This document shows positions 19,846 to 30,300 of a DNA stretch of 64,000 bases, one piece after another. A program made the position numbers and the translations under genes. Source of the stretch: Molanna angustata (lineage: Eukaryota > Arthropoda > Insecta > Trichoptera > Molannidae); contig OY754981.1 of assembly GCA_963576475.1 (NCBI GenBank), positions 16,232,341 to 16,296,340 on the forward strand, given 5' to 3'. Positions within the stretch are counted from its first letter, which is position 1, and each line of letters begins with the position of its first letter. Below the pieces are notes generated by a model. The model made no database searches. It worked only from the letters and a program-made list of their open reading frames with translations, and had not been told where the DNA came from.

Positions 19846-21061
19846 AATAAAAAAAAGTATTCGATTACATATTATAATATTATTTATTCCAGAAACGGAC
19901 TTAGTAGCAACCAACTTCACGACTTTCAAGTCTTTTTTGTCAAAAATACGGTAATAATACTCCTATCTTCGCTTTCAGTGAATGTCAAGCCTGATATTTT
20001 CAAATAATATTCTCTGATTGGCATTTTAAAAGCAGTTTCTGGAAGGTTTTAGAATTCTCCGGACTCAAGTTCTCCATATTTTGCTCATCCAGAGTTTTAC
20101 AAGGGGCTGTAATCAGTTCTCATAAGCAAACCGGGTGATGGTGGATGAAGAACAGTGTTCGAAAAAGTCATATTGTCTGTTTTTGCATATACGAACATTT
20201 TTCAATATATAACTATCAAAATAATTCTTTCAAAAATCTGGAGTAAAACAGTTAATTCATAGGTAATTGATTGTAGAGAACCGAATTTGGATAATTCTAT
20301 AACTAATTCCACGTGTTGGGTTATTTGAAGGGATATATGATCTATTATACGTGTCCCAAGGACATGTTTATTATTTAACCCATCAACTGATTAAATACAG
20401 TAGGTACATATATTCAGCATACGACCTGCTACCATTCTGATATACTGTTTACCCATAAGTTATTACTAATGTATAACTATGATTTAAAATTTAAATATCT
20501 AAAATAAGTAAAGCTAACTCTGTATCTGTGTAAAACGGATATTTCTGAAATGTTAAGATAGTTTATTATGAATTCAATTCAATTTCAATATAAAATTAAA
20601 CCATTATCGGAGTATTGCGAGTAAAGCAGAAACGAAAGATACGTTCTATAATAACTTTCAGAAAACATTTTTGTCGTTTTAAAACATTAAGTTTTAAAAC
20701 AAAGTATTTTCTTATGAAACGGTAATGAGAATCTACTTCGGAAACAATGATCTCAACTTTGTCGAAAATTTTCGATGAAAGATCGAAAAAAAAACTTTAA
20801 AAGTTAGAGGAGCAAAGTGTCTTAAACGTAATATAAATTAATTTTGGGCAATTATTTCTACCACTTATTTCGGATGAACCATTTTTTCGAAGGTAGTTAG
20901 TTACTTAATTAAAAAATAAATAATTGAAATTGCGAAATCTGAGTTGTTGAAAAATTTTTTCAGCGTTATAATTTTTAAATAAAAAAATAATTATTTATCA
21001 TGCTTACAAGTATGACAAATGTCACCTTGAAGAACTTTTGGGAATTTTTTTTTTATTTTTT
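19846..21061. other. AT-rich, no gene seen
   Basis: No coding-like frame, only A/T-rich DNA. Confidence 0.4.
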
Positions 21062-21328
21062 TAACATCTCAATAGAGTCGAAGTTTGGATATTGTAGGAG
21101 AACCAGGAAATCGAGGCACCTACAGGGCTTACGACCTGTCATCGGCTGGTTTACGTGATCACTTTATGCACTTGCGCAACGTTCACCAAAGTTCACCAAC
21201 CTTGCTTGATCACTTTATGTGCATAAAGTGATCACGTAAACCAGCCGATGACTGGTTATAAGCGCTGGAGGTGCCTCGAGTTCCTAGTTCTTCTACGATA
21301 TCCCAACTTCGTCTCTTTTGAGATGTTA
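21062..21328. mobile_element. 267 bp foldback MITE
   Basis: The left arm starts TAACATCTCAATAGAGTCG and runs through GAAGTTTGGATATTGTAGG and CGAGGCACC. The right arm is its near-perfect reverse complement, ending CGAAGTTGGGAT..CTCTTTTGAGATGTTA. The innermost pairing, GCATAAAGTGATCACGTAAA (21220-21239), pairs with the stretch near 21150. The whole element can form one long hairpin. Partial copies are at 8710 and 19740. Confidence 0.8.
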
Positions 21329-21599
21329 AAAAAAAGTTTGTCAATAAAAATATCATTTGATTCCCGAAAGGGAAAAAAATCCAAAGTTTTCGTATGTATA
21401 TAGAATTAAAAAAAATATTCAACTTTTGAGAAATCGTAAAAATTATAGAACTCCTAAGTCATACTGGCTATTGTATTATAATAATATATGTTTGTTCGGT
21501 ATTGTTTCAGTATTCCGAATTTACGCGCCAAAATAGTACCTAAATAATAAAATCATCATTTTATCAGCGCTACGGTACGAACTGCCTTCCCCTCCCTAC

Positions 21600-21814
21600 C
21601 TCTCCCTACCATTTACCTTCCTATACAACCTTCAAGGCCAATCAGTCGAGTAGTCGTCGTCGATCGGTCGCCAACCGCACGCACAGTCTTTGTCGTTTGT
21701 GTGATACAAATTCGCTCGTCGCAAATCACATCGAAGTATCGGAAATTAAGAAAATTCTCGCAAAGTGCAACATTTTATCAGTGCAACATTGAAGAGGAGG
21801 CGACTCGAATATTG
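21600..21814 (+). promoter_or_regulatory. Probable promoter and non-coding first exon
   Basis: A GC- and CpG-richer island in AT-rich DNA. An initiator-like TCAGT sits at 21642-21646, and GGTCG (downstream-element-like, spacing not ideal) follows at 21666. The transcribed part contains no ATG and ends at a consensus donor, ATTG/GTGAGT (exon end 21814). A 5' UTR exon of a plus-strand gene is the simplest reading. The coding exon at 26429-26738 on the same strand could belong to it. Exact start site and gene membership are inferred. Confidence 0.5.
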
Positions 21815-23569
21815 GTGAGTCCCATCTCATATCCTTTCGTTTCCTGTTACCGGCATTTCACATAACACAGATTCAGGATTCAATATAATGCATAACCTGT
21901 GACAATATTGTCGAAGACAAAATATCTTCCTTCAATCATCGTTATTTATACAGTCCACTCTTATAGCCCGAATTGTAATTCGACGTTCGGCGCTAACAAT
22001 GTTATTTGTCCATTATTTAAGTAAATGTTTTATAAAATATTCAAAGAACTATAAAATATACCTGCTTTGATTTTTATCAACAAAATCTTGATGAGTCTTA
22101 TGAACAGAAATGTATAAATTATTTTGGGTTGCATTTCCCTTAAAGATTTTGAATCGACACAAGAAGTTTAGAAAATATCTCTATTGACATGCAGGTAAAT
22201 ATGAAGATGAACAGTTACATAAAATGTGCATGATGAATATAATCCACACGAGATTTAAACAAAAGCCGAGTAAACGTTCAAATTATGTAACAAAATAGTT
22301 AGACGTGTAAAATTAAAGCTCAGAGATATTATAGTTAGTTACGTAAACAAATACTGGCCTTGTCCTCGAATTTTCAAAGCCGTCCAGCTACTGTTATTTA
22401 ATCTCCTGACAATGGAATTTATCATTTAAATAAGGTAGGTTTTGATGATCTCCATTAATGCCATGGTCACATGCGTACTTTGATAATGAATTTAATATGA
22501 AATCCATTTTGATTTTAATCTATTTCGTTTCAATGTTCAAAAATGTAAAGAACTTTGACTATCAAAATCTCTTTGATATTTTCCATTTGTCTGATTACTT
22601 TTTGTCTGTGTGTGAGATATGTAATTTTATAGAGAAAAAATATTAACTGATTTTTTAGCGGCAATACCATCACAGTTATTACGAAAGAGCTCTGAAATCC
22701 CAATATAATATTTATGATAATTTTTAACATTACAAACAACTGGTATTGAAATGATCGGTTGGAATGAACAAAAATTGACTCATTAAACATGTACTGGTGG
22801 GGGAGCTTTCGTGTTTCAAACAAAAGCGGATAAAATTTAGTTGGTATACTATTGATTGGAAGATAGCTAGCAGTGGAATCACACACAAAAACAACGAGAC
22901 ATAAATTCACAGTAAATATCTTAAATATGTAAGTGTTTTTTTTATCTCTTAGGGGATTTAATCGATAGGTGTGCTAGATAAGCAAGAAATCTGATAAGAC
23001 TTGACCTTATCCCTTGAAAATCAATTTAGTCAAGAAATAATATATATATAAAAATGAATGTATGATTGATAATGAATATCTTACAATTTTCAAATAAACA
23101 AATTATAAGTTTTTATTCAAAATCATATTATTTTGCTATAATTATTTGAATTTTTAAGTGAAACTTTTATAGCATTGTGTGAATTTGTTACACAACCTAG
23201 AAAAAAGCAAGGAATGAGTAATGTGTCTTATTTTTACTTTTATACCAGGTACCTTGCTTTGAAGCTGTGTTTGTCCAATTAATTTATAAAAGCTAGTGTT
23301 TTGTTTGTATATACTTGCATTAGGTATATGTTGCATTTATAAATGAAACAAATCCAGTACAGCTTTCACGGGAGATGACAGTACCGTAACGAATTGTTGA
23401 AACTATACATTGTGTAATTTTAAAACTCCATATAGTAAAAATATGTTCAAAAGCATTCCCTCAGTTTTGTTGAAAAGTTTCCGTAATTTTTACGTTGAAT
23501 AATTTTGTATCGTTATAACAAAATATTTTAAAAATTGTTTTTGTGTTTTTGTTAATATATAAATACAGG
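21815..23569 (+). other. Putative intron, no gene seen
   Basis: AT-rich, no coding-like frame. Short T-rich frames near 22458 and 22530 are not convincing. Confidence 0.35.
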
Positions 23570-23916
23570 TACAGCTGGATACAGAGTGAAGAGAATATTG
23601 CACCTACCTGGTGGCGAATTTCTTCCTTCGTCTAGGAGGTCTTCACGGAAGGCACCTACTATAACTCTTGTATCACAACACAAAATATTGATGAAGGACA
23701 CACCACTTCCAAACACGGTTTGGGTGTATTAAAGGGGCGCACGGCGCGTAGTATTTAGTTGATCAACACGAAAGGACACGAAATATGACGTATATTTCGA
23801 GCGTATCGAAACTATTTTACTACATCAACTTTCAGTGGCGTACACACGACGAGTTGTAAACGATTGTATATACCATTTAATGATTCGGCGGATATTTTGT
23901 GGTAGTTAATATAAAC

Positions 23917-24054
23917 CATTTTTGAATTATTAATTAGCTATAAACCACTTGTTTTTTGAGTCACGCCGGTCGATGGAAGGACAGTGCTTCTGAAACATGT
24001 CGCGAAGTGACTCAAAAAACAAGTGGTTTATAGCTAATTAATAATTCAAAAATG
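23917..24054. repeat. Perfect 48 bp inverted repeat with ribozyme-like loop
   Basis: CATTTTTGAATTATTAATTA.. (23917-23964) is the exact reverse complement of 24007-24054. The 42-base loop contains GATGGAAG..CTTCTGAAACATGTCGCG. GAAACATGTC (GAAA, palindromic ACATGT, then a cleavable TC) is the hallmark of Penelope/hammerhead 3' motifs, although the 5' core is degenerate. Long perfect arms indicate a recent foldback, probably two copies of an element end. Confidence 0.8.
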
Positions 24055-24334
24055 ATTGTATATACAGCTGACTACTCGTGTTAAGGGAGAGGAAAAGGTT
24101 GGGAGTGTCGCCACATTTACCGAACAGGTATATTTACATACATTTTATACTATAAACGAACTCAAAATTGTGTGCCTACATAGATATTCTTTTTAGTTTC
24201 AATGAATAAACCGGATTTACATAGTAATTAACTTCACATAAATCAACCTCATTGTAGCATTGTAGGGAGGGTTGGTTTTGTACCAAAATTTCTTAGTACG
24301 TAAGCATCGTTTCTTATATGATCGTCACAAAGAC

Positions 24335-25019
24335 CCGAATGCAGAGTCCTAGGTACCTAAATACTAACTCCTAACCTCACTGATGTATTTAGTATTCTTA
24401 AGTTAGCAATTGCGTTGCAGAGACATCCCTAACTAAATACTAAATACTACGCCATACTTAAAGTCGATGGCGTAGAATTTTTGTGTATGAAGAAAAGAGA
24501 TAGATAGCTTTCTATGGGCTTAGAAAGCTAACTATCTCTTTTCTGACGTTGAAAATGTTTTTTTGCTATAACAACACAAACATATGTAACCAACTTCACA
24601 CCCTTCACACTTCAAACTGACAGCTCGATGTCACGATTTTTTGAAATTCCACCGAATTTTCGGCATCTCGTATGGATCGCTGAATACTCTGTTTGGTATT
24701 TGATTTTAAAGGATTACCAAATACCTATTCAACGAAGCCGATAAAATCATCATCCACCGAAAAAAAACTCGTACTATAGTATTAAACCACTCTTAAGGTT
24801 CCTCGCTATTAACCTTACTTTTTGACAATTCGTAAATGTTAATTTACGTCGATGCGCATGCGCTAAGATATGTATCTGCAATGCAATTCTCATAGAAAAA
24901 CGTCGTAGCATCCTCCAGTTAAGAAGCCACGTGATCTCCTAACTTAAGTGAGCGACTGTGCATTGAAAACATGGTATGTATTTAGAATTTAGTATTTAGG
25001 TAGGACTCTGCATTCGGAC
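24335..25019. mobile_element. 685 bp MITE-like element with terminal inverted repeats
   Basis: The left end CCGAATGCAGAGTCCTAGGT (then ACCTAAATACTAA) and the reverse complement of the right end, TCCGAATGCAGAGTCCTACC (then TAAATACTAAA), match over about 30 bp with one 4-base gap. Inside is a second hairpin, GAAAAGAGATAGATAGCTTT near 24493 against AAAGCTAACTATCTCTTTTC near 24525. No ORF. A non-autonomous DNA transposon is likely. Confidence 0.65.
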
Positions 25020-25179
25020 CCATGTCCTATTCTGATTAGCTTCAGAGTACGAAAACGTCTAAATCAACGGGCGACCGTGGATAAAAGGATTTTATCCGCG
25101 CGGTTTGATGTAATGAGTCCCATATAAATGCAGTCAACTTTTTGAAATTTCTCATATACTGAAATTCCATGTATTGCCA

Positions 25180-25550
25180 TGGCTATAGTTCCCTTCTATC
25201 TGCTGAATAAAAAAAAATGAAATTCCAGAGTGTCCTTGGTCAACTCTCTGATGCCCAGTTTTACAGTCACAGGCTTGAAGTACTCTCGCGACAATCCATG
25301 TCTGTGAATATTATCTTCACCGACGTTGATTGTTATTTTTTGCACAATTGTGCTGAGACCACGAGTTTAGGGGAGCTTCTAGAGCTACTCTTTGCTTTGC
25401 GCCATGCATTCTTTGTCATTCTTACTAGCGTTCTGCGAAGGGGCCGTTTACAGTCCCCATATGGTGGAGGTGGTCGTAGCTATATTGAAATTCAGATGGA
25501 TAAATTTAGACGAGTCGCACAAATCTTCACTTAAAATCATCAGCATGGCA
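25180..25550 (+). pseudogene. LINE 3' fragment related to 1548-2436
   Basis: The plus-strand frame (25217-25534) begins like the minus frame at 1840-1610 (LGQLSDAQFYSHRLEVLSRQ, then MSVNIIFTDVDCYF, CAETTSL..ELLELLF). It is followed by the shared nucleotide block CTAGCGTTCTGCGAAGGGGCCG and CCCATATGG. The near-identity of this peptide between two distant copies suggests the segment was once coding or 3' UTR of the same LINE. No catalytic motif lies within it. Confidence 0.55.
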
Positions 25551-25619
25551 AGCTTCATCTTATCTAAATTGAATAAATAACACTGAAATCGACTTATTTT
25601 GTAGATTTTTTTTATTTAA

Positions 25620-25850
25620 TTATTAAGACTGTCACAAAGTTAGGAATTATAACACAGACACAGTAAATGTTCTACTGCAAATTCTGAATAAATCCATATA
25701 AACATAATATATAGAACATATAAGTTGATGTTTTTTGACTTCATAGTTGAAAAAAACATGACCTAGCAATACAAATCTCGCGAATCTTGGCTTGACACTA
25801 TGTAAATTCTCTTGAACAAATCGATAGTTGGAACATGTATATTCGTACAA
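25620..25850 (-). repeat. End of the ~1 kb repeat family C
   Basis: Shares CACAGACACAG..AAATGTTCTACT..ATTCTGAATAAATCCAT and the end ..CTTGGCTTGA..TTCTCTTGAACAAATCGATAGTTGGA with copies at 30097-30300, 32086-32250 (inverted), 43029-44027 and 45480-46100. Confidence 0.55.
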
Positions 25851-26226
25851 GGGTGTTGCGTGCAACCCCATCTGTAAATACTAGCGGCAGGTATATGGAA
25901 CAAATGGTGTCCTCTATCTCTGACGTAGTTCAGTGGAGCTCTATAATGAAATTAACAATTTCTTCACCCACCAGAAGTAACGAATTATCGCCGCCTTTTT
26001 TCGAGACTTTCGTAGTCGCAGGCCTGAAGGAGATCAGGGCGATGCTTGTACGTTGGGTACACTCTATGCGTACGCATAAATTAAAACCTAAAAAACCTTT
26101 TCTGAATCTGTTCCAGCATTTCACAGTACTTCCTCTAGTAAGGTGCCCAAACAACACTATCATTGCATACTCCAATATGGTACGCACCGTGTAGTTAAAT
26201 ATATGTATCTACTCGTATATTTAGAT

Positions 26227-26400
26227 GGGTCGATGGCAGAGCGGTTAGCGCGCTGGGCTAGTAATCCAGTGATCGTGAGTTCGAATCCTGCCTCGACCGA
26301 TTTCGTTCACCTATAGCACAAGCATTTATTTGCTTATTTTAGGGAATGTAGGAAGATGTATATGTACTTGTTTAACAAGGACATATTCATTAAAAAAAAA
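26227..26400 (+). mobile_element. tRNA-derived SINE, family A (plus copy)
   Basis: The head GGGTCGATGGCAGAGCGGTT contains a perfect pol III A box (TGGCAGAGCGG). The anticodon arm is CTGGG-CTAGTAA-TCCAG (anticodon AGT), the B box is GAGTTCGAATCC, and the acceptor remnant CTCGACC pairs with GGTCGA at the start. The tRNA-unrelated body GATTTCGTTCACCTATAGCAC .. GTTTAACAAGGACATATTC runs into a poly-A tail at about 26391. It ends about 30 bp before the splice acceptor of the next exon, so part of that exon's polypyrimidine tract lies against SINE tail. Not a functional tRNA gene: the D and acceptor arms are imperfect and the tail is SINE-like. Confidence 0.8.
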
Positions 26401-26428
26401 AAATATTTATTTTACATTTTTTTTCCAG

Positions 26429-26738
26429 GGCTTCCCGATGTCCGCCATCGCGGTACATCCCCTCTGTCCATATCACCACGTCAGTCGATTGACGAACGCG
26501 GTTCCGGTGGGCTATACCCTTACTTGGTCGGCAACGGAAGCGGCGGTGGTCCTCCGACCTCTGGCGAGGGCGGCCCTGCTGGTACCCTAGACCCTGGCGG
26601 ATCTGCAGGAGTTGGAAGTGCGTGGGCAGAGGCAGCTGTCGACGCCCTGGTACGAAGATGCTGTATACCACTGGGACCTGACGATGCCGACAGACCAGAC
26701 TTTCATGCACTCAAGGAAAACATCAAAAGGATTAATAA
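26429..26738 (+). CDS. Internal coding exon of an unidentified gene
   Basis: A 310 bp GC-rich exon flanked by a strong acceptor (TTTTTTTTCCAG, AG at 26427-28) and a perfect donor (AA/GTAAGT, GT at 26739). Only one frame is open throughout; it starts in phase 1 and ends with two bases of a split codon. It encodes about 102 residues: LPDVRHRGTSPLSISPRQSI.., a Gly/Pro-rich low-complexity stretch (about 27-60), then AEAAVDALVRRCCIPLGPDD and a basic helical end ALKENIKRIN. The frame has no Met, so translation must start in an earlier exon. SPRQSID looks like a phosphosite-type linker. I do not recognise the protein. Context: same strand as, and downstream of, the putative first exon at 21600-21814. 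Confidence 0.7.
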
Positions 26739-27086
26739 GTAAGTCATTTTTGTTTTTATACAGATTCTATCTGGGTATATTTATTTATTTATTTATTCGT
26801 ATTCACGCAAGTTCAAAGACAGGTTTTTTTAATTGTTTACTTGTCCTTTTTGCATATTGCTCGAGAATCAAGCGGGTGTGACGATTAAACTCGCACGTCA
26901 CCAGCAAGTACTTTTATAGCATCAGAAGGTTTAAAGCTATTTATTCCACATTCTATTCCACAGCTAGAATCCCCATAGGGAAAATATTTTCATATTTTTA
27001 ACAATTAATGATTTATAATCTGAAGATGCTGACTACATATCTAATAAAACCTGTGTTTTATATTTTGTATACATTATCAGATAGCC
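26739..27086 (+). other. Putative intron start
   Basis: Begins GTAAGT; contains (TTTA)n at 26775-26800; no further exon seen. Confidence 0.45.
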
Positions 27087-27200
27087 GGTGTGCGGAATTG
27101 GAGAGAAAAGGCCATGGATAGGTTGCAATGGAGATGATTCCTTGAGGAGGCCAAGGCCCCTACTGGGCTGTGGAGCCACTGATGATGATGATGATGATAT
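27087..27200 (+). pseudogene. RTE-type LINE 3' end with (GAT)n tail
   Basis: The frame reads AGVRNWREKAMDRLQWR, an in-frame TGA, then FLEEAKAPTGLWSH and stop, directly followed by (GAT)n. It has the same layout as the better preserved end at 51917-52234 (NWRNGSQDRQSWRRALQEAK, then TRPGLWSH). Confidence 0.7.
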
Positions 27201-28589
27201 AATATCCTTGATTGTGGTGTATTAGAGATGATGAATAAACTCTGTAGTTCCTTAATAAAACAGATAGGTATTCACATGTATATCCATATATAATACCTAC
27301 ACAAGATATGAAAATTATACAATGTAGGTGAACTCGTTAACATCCGTAAGTAGAAAGATGTCGAACGCACACTTCACCAGTTTTATCTAACCTCACACAC
27401 TCATGCTGTTTTGTTCACACTTTAACATATCTCTCAGTATAAATTAAATAAAAATATAATAATATAAAAAAAAATAAACGGATTGATTTTTTATGTAACA
27501 ATTTACAATAATATTTATATTCCACAATGTTTATTGATTTCGTTGTATACGAACGTCACCGAGACAAAAATAAATAACCTTTAATTATGTTCCACAATGT
27601 AACGAACATATTGCTTTTGCATTTTTTTACAAATTCATACAGGTATATGAATTGGTTCTAGCTATTGTTTTGTTTAACATGTTCTTGTTGAAACAATTGT
27701 TTTGTTTTTCTACTGTAATTATTATTTGGAATAATAAGGCTTTTTTGAATTAAGGTGTTTTGGTGCGTGAATATTTTGAATTGATCCCAATGTTTTGACA
27801 ATAATAGTTAGGTACCTTCGTCAAATACTGAAATAATCTATTTGTTCAAGATATTAGAATGTACTTTCGTACATGTTTAAGGCATGATTTTAATTCTACG
27901 CGTCAATATTTTCCTAATCATGATGATGTTATATTCCTTTCCTCCTACGCATTTTCCATATGAAAATGTCTACATATCAGCATAATATTAAGAACATCAT
28001 AGTAATATAATATTATCCAGGACAAGTTGATTAAAATAACTAAAGCCTAGAGTCAAAACGATCAAAAATTAAACGCTTCACCAACATTCTTTGTATGAAG
28101 TTTGATAAAAGGTACCTAATAATATGCAATAAATATCGATACATAAAATAAAGTAATGAAAAAAATTAGAAAAATAAAACTGTTTTTTTTTAATTAGAAA
28201 ATACACCGATTTATGTAACGAGATAAGACTTTGGTATTCTCGTAAAATAATATAACCCGTTATTATGTCAGCCACTGGAATTATTTCAAATCGTTAACCC
28301 GTTATTTAGAAGATTTATCGAAAATAAAACGAATAGGTATAGGTATTAATGAATACATGTAGAATCCTTGAAGATTTTCATGAATCATTAGGGTTGCTTG
28401 GTAGTACAGGAACCTTCTCAGAGCTTCATCCTTCAATAAGTATTTGGATGAGTGAATTATTCGCAATTGAAAGCTTGATCGACGCGTTTGTTGCAATTTT
28501 AAATATTTTATAATATACATTGATCTGTTAACAGTCTTGAAGATGTGCTAGTGTAATTATTATTTGTAGTATTTGATTTTTATTAATTT
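27201..28589. other. AT-rich, no gene seen
   Basis: No supported exon. Two short minus frames (28078-28275, 28302-28520) lack features. Confidence 0.4.
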
Positions 28590-28999
28590 CACTAGTTGTC
28601 GTGTTTGATTTTTATTAATATCACTATAATATGTATAGTTGAAGAATACATACCAAACTATAAACACTTACAACACAAATTTATAAAAATTTTAAGATAT
28701 TTTGTTTTCCATATAAAACAAGTATGGAGGTCAGTATTTTTTTCTTACCCAGAATATGAGAACAGGATGATTGTATGTATGTTTGGAGATTAAGTATCAA
28801 ACTATTGAGTCCCCGTAGATATTGTGTATTGTATACTGCCTAACAATTTGTATGAAACGGTGTCGTCACTAAATTCAATTGTTAAAAAAAAGTTTGAGAT
28901 GTACTTCTAGAATGTTCATATTTTTTATAGCAAATTAAATTATCTAGTCGGGGTGTTTCGGTTTTTTTCGATATTTTTCAAAACCGGAAATATATGCAG

Positions 29000-29410
29000 T
29001 CTTTCTTTTTCGTGTCCGGCTAAGCTCTACCACTCCAATAAGCAACGACTGACATCGCGTTGTCATTTGTCATAATCAGATCCCCAGGACTACAGACCAC
29101 TCCCATCAGTGGGCACATCAGCAAGTGGCTGTCATCCTGGGTTGCGCCGCATTCGCATCGGGTGTCATCTGATGCAGACAGGTACCCCCACCTATGCAGG
29201 TTTTTTTTACATCTGGTGACGCCAACCCTGAGTCTATTGAGGGTATGGTATGTGCTTTCCAACTCCGATACTCTCATTTGGTTCCATCCATGGTGCCGCT
29301 GAAGAGTCCAGTCGCCAGAGTTCTTCTCTACGCTGTTTAGAGGATTCAACAGTGGATGTGGCCTTGATAAAGCTTTTCCTGGACTTCAGGCGCGACACCA
29401 CTGGCTGGTG
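29000..29410 (-). pseudogene. LINE C-terminal end (non-LTR RT tail)
   Basis: The minus frame 29349-29020 reads ..YHTLNRLRVGVTRCKKNLHR, WGYLSASDDTRCECGATQDD, SHLLMCPL. The pattern L-N-R-x-R-x-G-x-x-R-C..W-G..C-x-C-G..H-L/I..C-P is the C-terminal Cys/His motif common to insect non-LTR elements. A related end lies at 40062-40440. The copy is 5'-truncated; the frame ends at a stop near 29020 just before the family C sequence. The other part of this element appears inverted at 29640-29840. Confidence 0.7.
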
Positions 29411-29639
29411 ACGGTATAAAGGGTGGCGTATGTCGTGGGTTTGTTTGTATCTCTCTGCATCTCTCTCAGTTCTACGTCGAATGTGTGGTGGGGCAATTCC
29501 AATTATTGGGTACAGTCTCTCAGTTGGTTGGCTTTAAGCACCCCGAGACTATTCGTGCCATATCATTTAAGGCAACGTCCACCTGTTTTGGGGGGCAAGA
29601 AAGGAGCCTCGACGAAAGATTGCTTTCATGACCATAATT
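29411..29639. other. Middle of the LINE insertion, orientation unclear
   Basis: GC-richer sequence between the two oppositely oriented LINE parts. An open plus frame (29423-29641) has no recognised motif. Confidence 0.35.
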
Positions 29640-29840
29640 AATAGAAGAAATAGAACAATAAAAATATAGTTTCAAACAAAGAAATTAAATGAATCAAACA
29701 AGTAATCTGGCGCCCCCTGGAAACGACTTCGGTCGGCAAATCCTTTCCCCACAGAACAACCACTCCAGTCCATCTAAAAGGTCCTTATCAGGACCATTCA
29801 GAACGGCCTCGATAAACATTGAGGGATTTAGCGAAGATAA
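29640..29840 (+). pseudogene. LINE N-terminal endonuclease start, inverted
   Basis: The plus frame (29689 onwards) reads APPGNDFGRQILSPQNN..SLSGPFRTASINIEGFSEDK. The end R-T-A-S-I-N-I-E-G-F-S-x-x-K-E resembles the beginning of an AP-type LINE endonuclease domain (S-x-N-I-x-G at the first beta strand). It breaks off at the duplication GGAATATATGCAG. Confidence 0.5.
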
Positions 29841-30300
29841 GGAATATATGCAGTTAAACACACAAATTTATCATAAAAAATGTTTGAATTTTTTCTCTCA
29901 CAAATTTATCATAAAAAATGTTTTTCTTAATAAAAAATGTTTGAATTTTTTTTTTGAAATTTTGTTTTAGATATTTTGTATTTCTCTATACTCAAACCAA
30001 TTTTCAGGGTTCTAGCGTATATAGTTTTTGAGATATTATATGGAAAAATAGAGTGATAATTCAAAAAATGATAACCACTGACTGAAACGAATATTCTAAA
30101 TTCTGAGTAAAAAAATTTGTTGGCTTATAACTATCTGTTTATTTTGAAATTTTGGACTCTGTAAATTGAGCGGATCAACAGTTATGAAAAACCGTGGAAA
30201 ATTAAGACCCTGCATACAAATCTTGCGTATCTTAGCTTGATACTTTGTAGATATGTTAAGAGATATAAATTCTCTTGAACAAATCAACAGTTGAATTGTG

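Larger units (their letters stand above)
28590..30300 (+). repeat. Repeat family C copy split by a LINE insertion
   Basis: 28590-28999 matches family C blocks seen at 42722-46100 (TATAGTTGAAGAATA..CCAAACTATAA, GGAGGTCAGT, TTTGGAGAT, GACG/GTCGTCACTAAATTCAAT, GGGGTGTTTCGG). The rest of the family (TTTATCATAAAAAATGTTTG, GAGCGGATCAA, ..GAACAAATCAACAGTTG) continues at 29854-30300. The block GGAAATATATGCAG is found on both sides (28986-28999 and 29841-29853), marking the LINE insertion in between. Confidence 0.65.

Noticed and set aside
26227..26300. tRNA-Thr (AGT) gene
   Set aside because: A/B boxes and anticodon arm are present, but the acceptor and D arms are imperfect and the sequence continues into a SINE body repeated at 18730-18899.
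26330..26881. Alternative frames over the 26429 exon
   Set aside because: They stop inside the exon or run across its splice sites; only one frame is open throughout.
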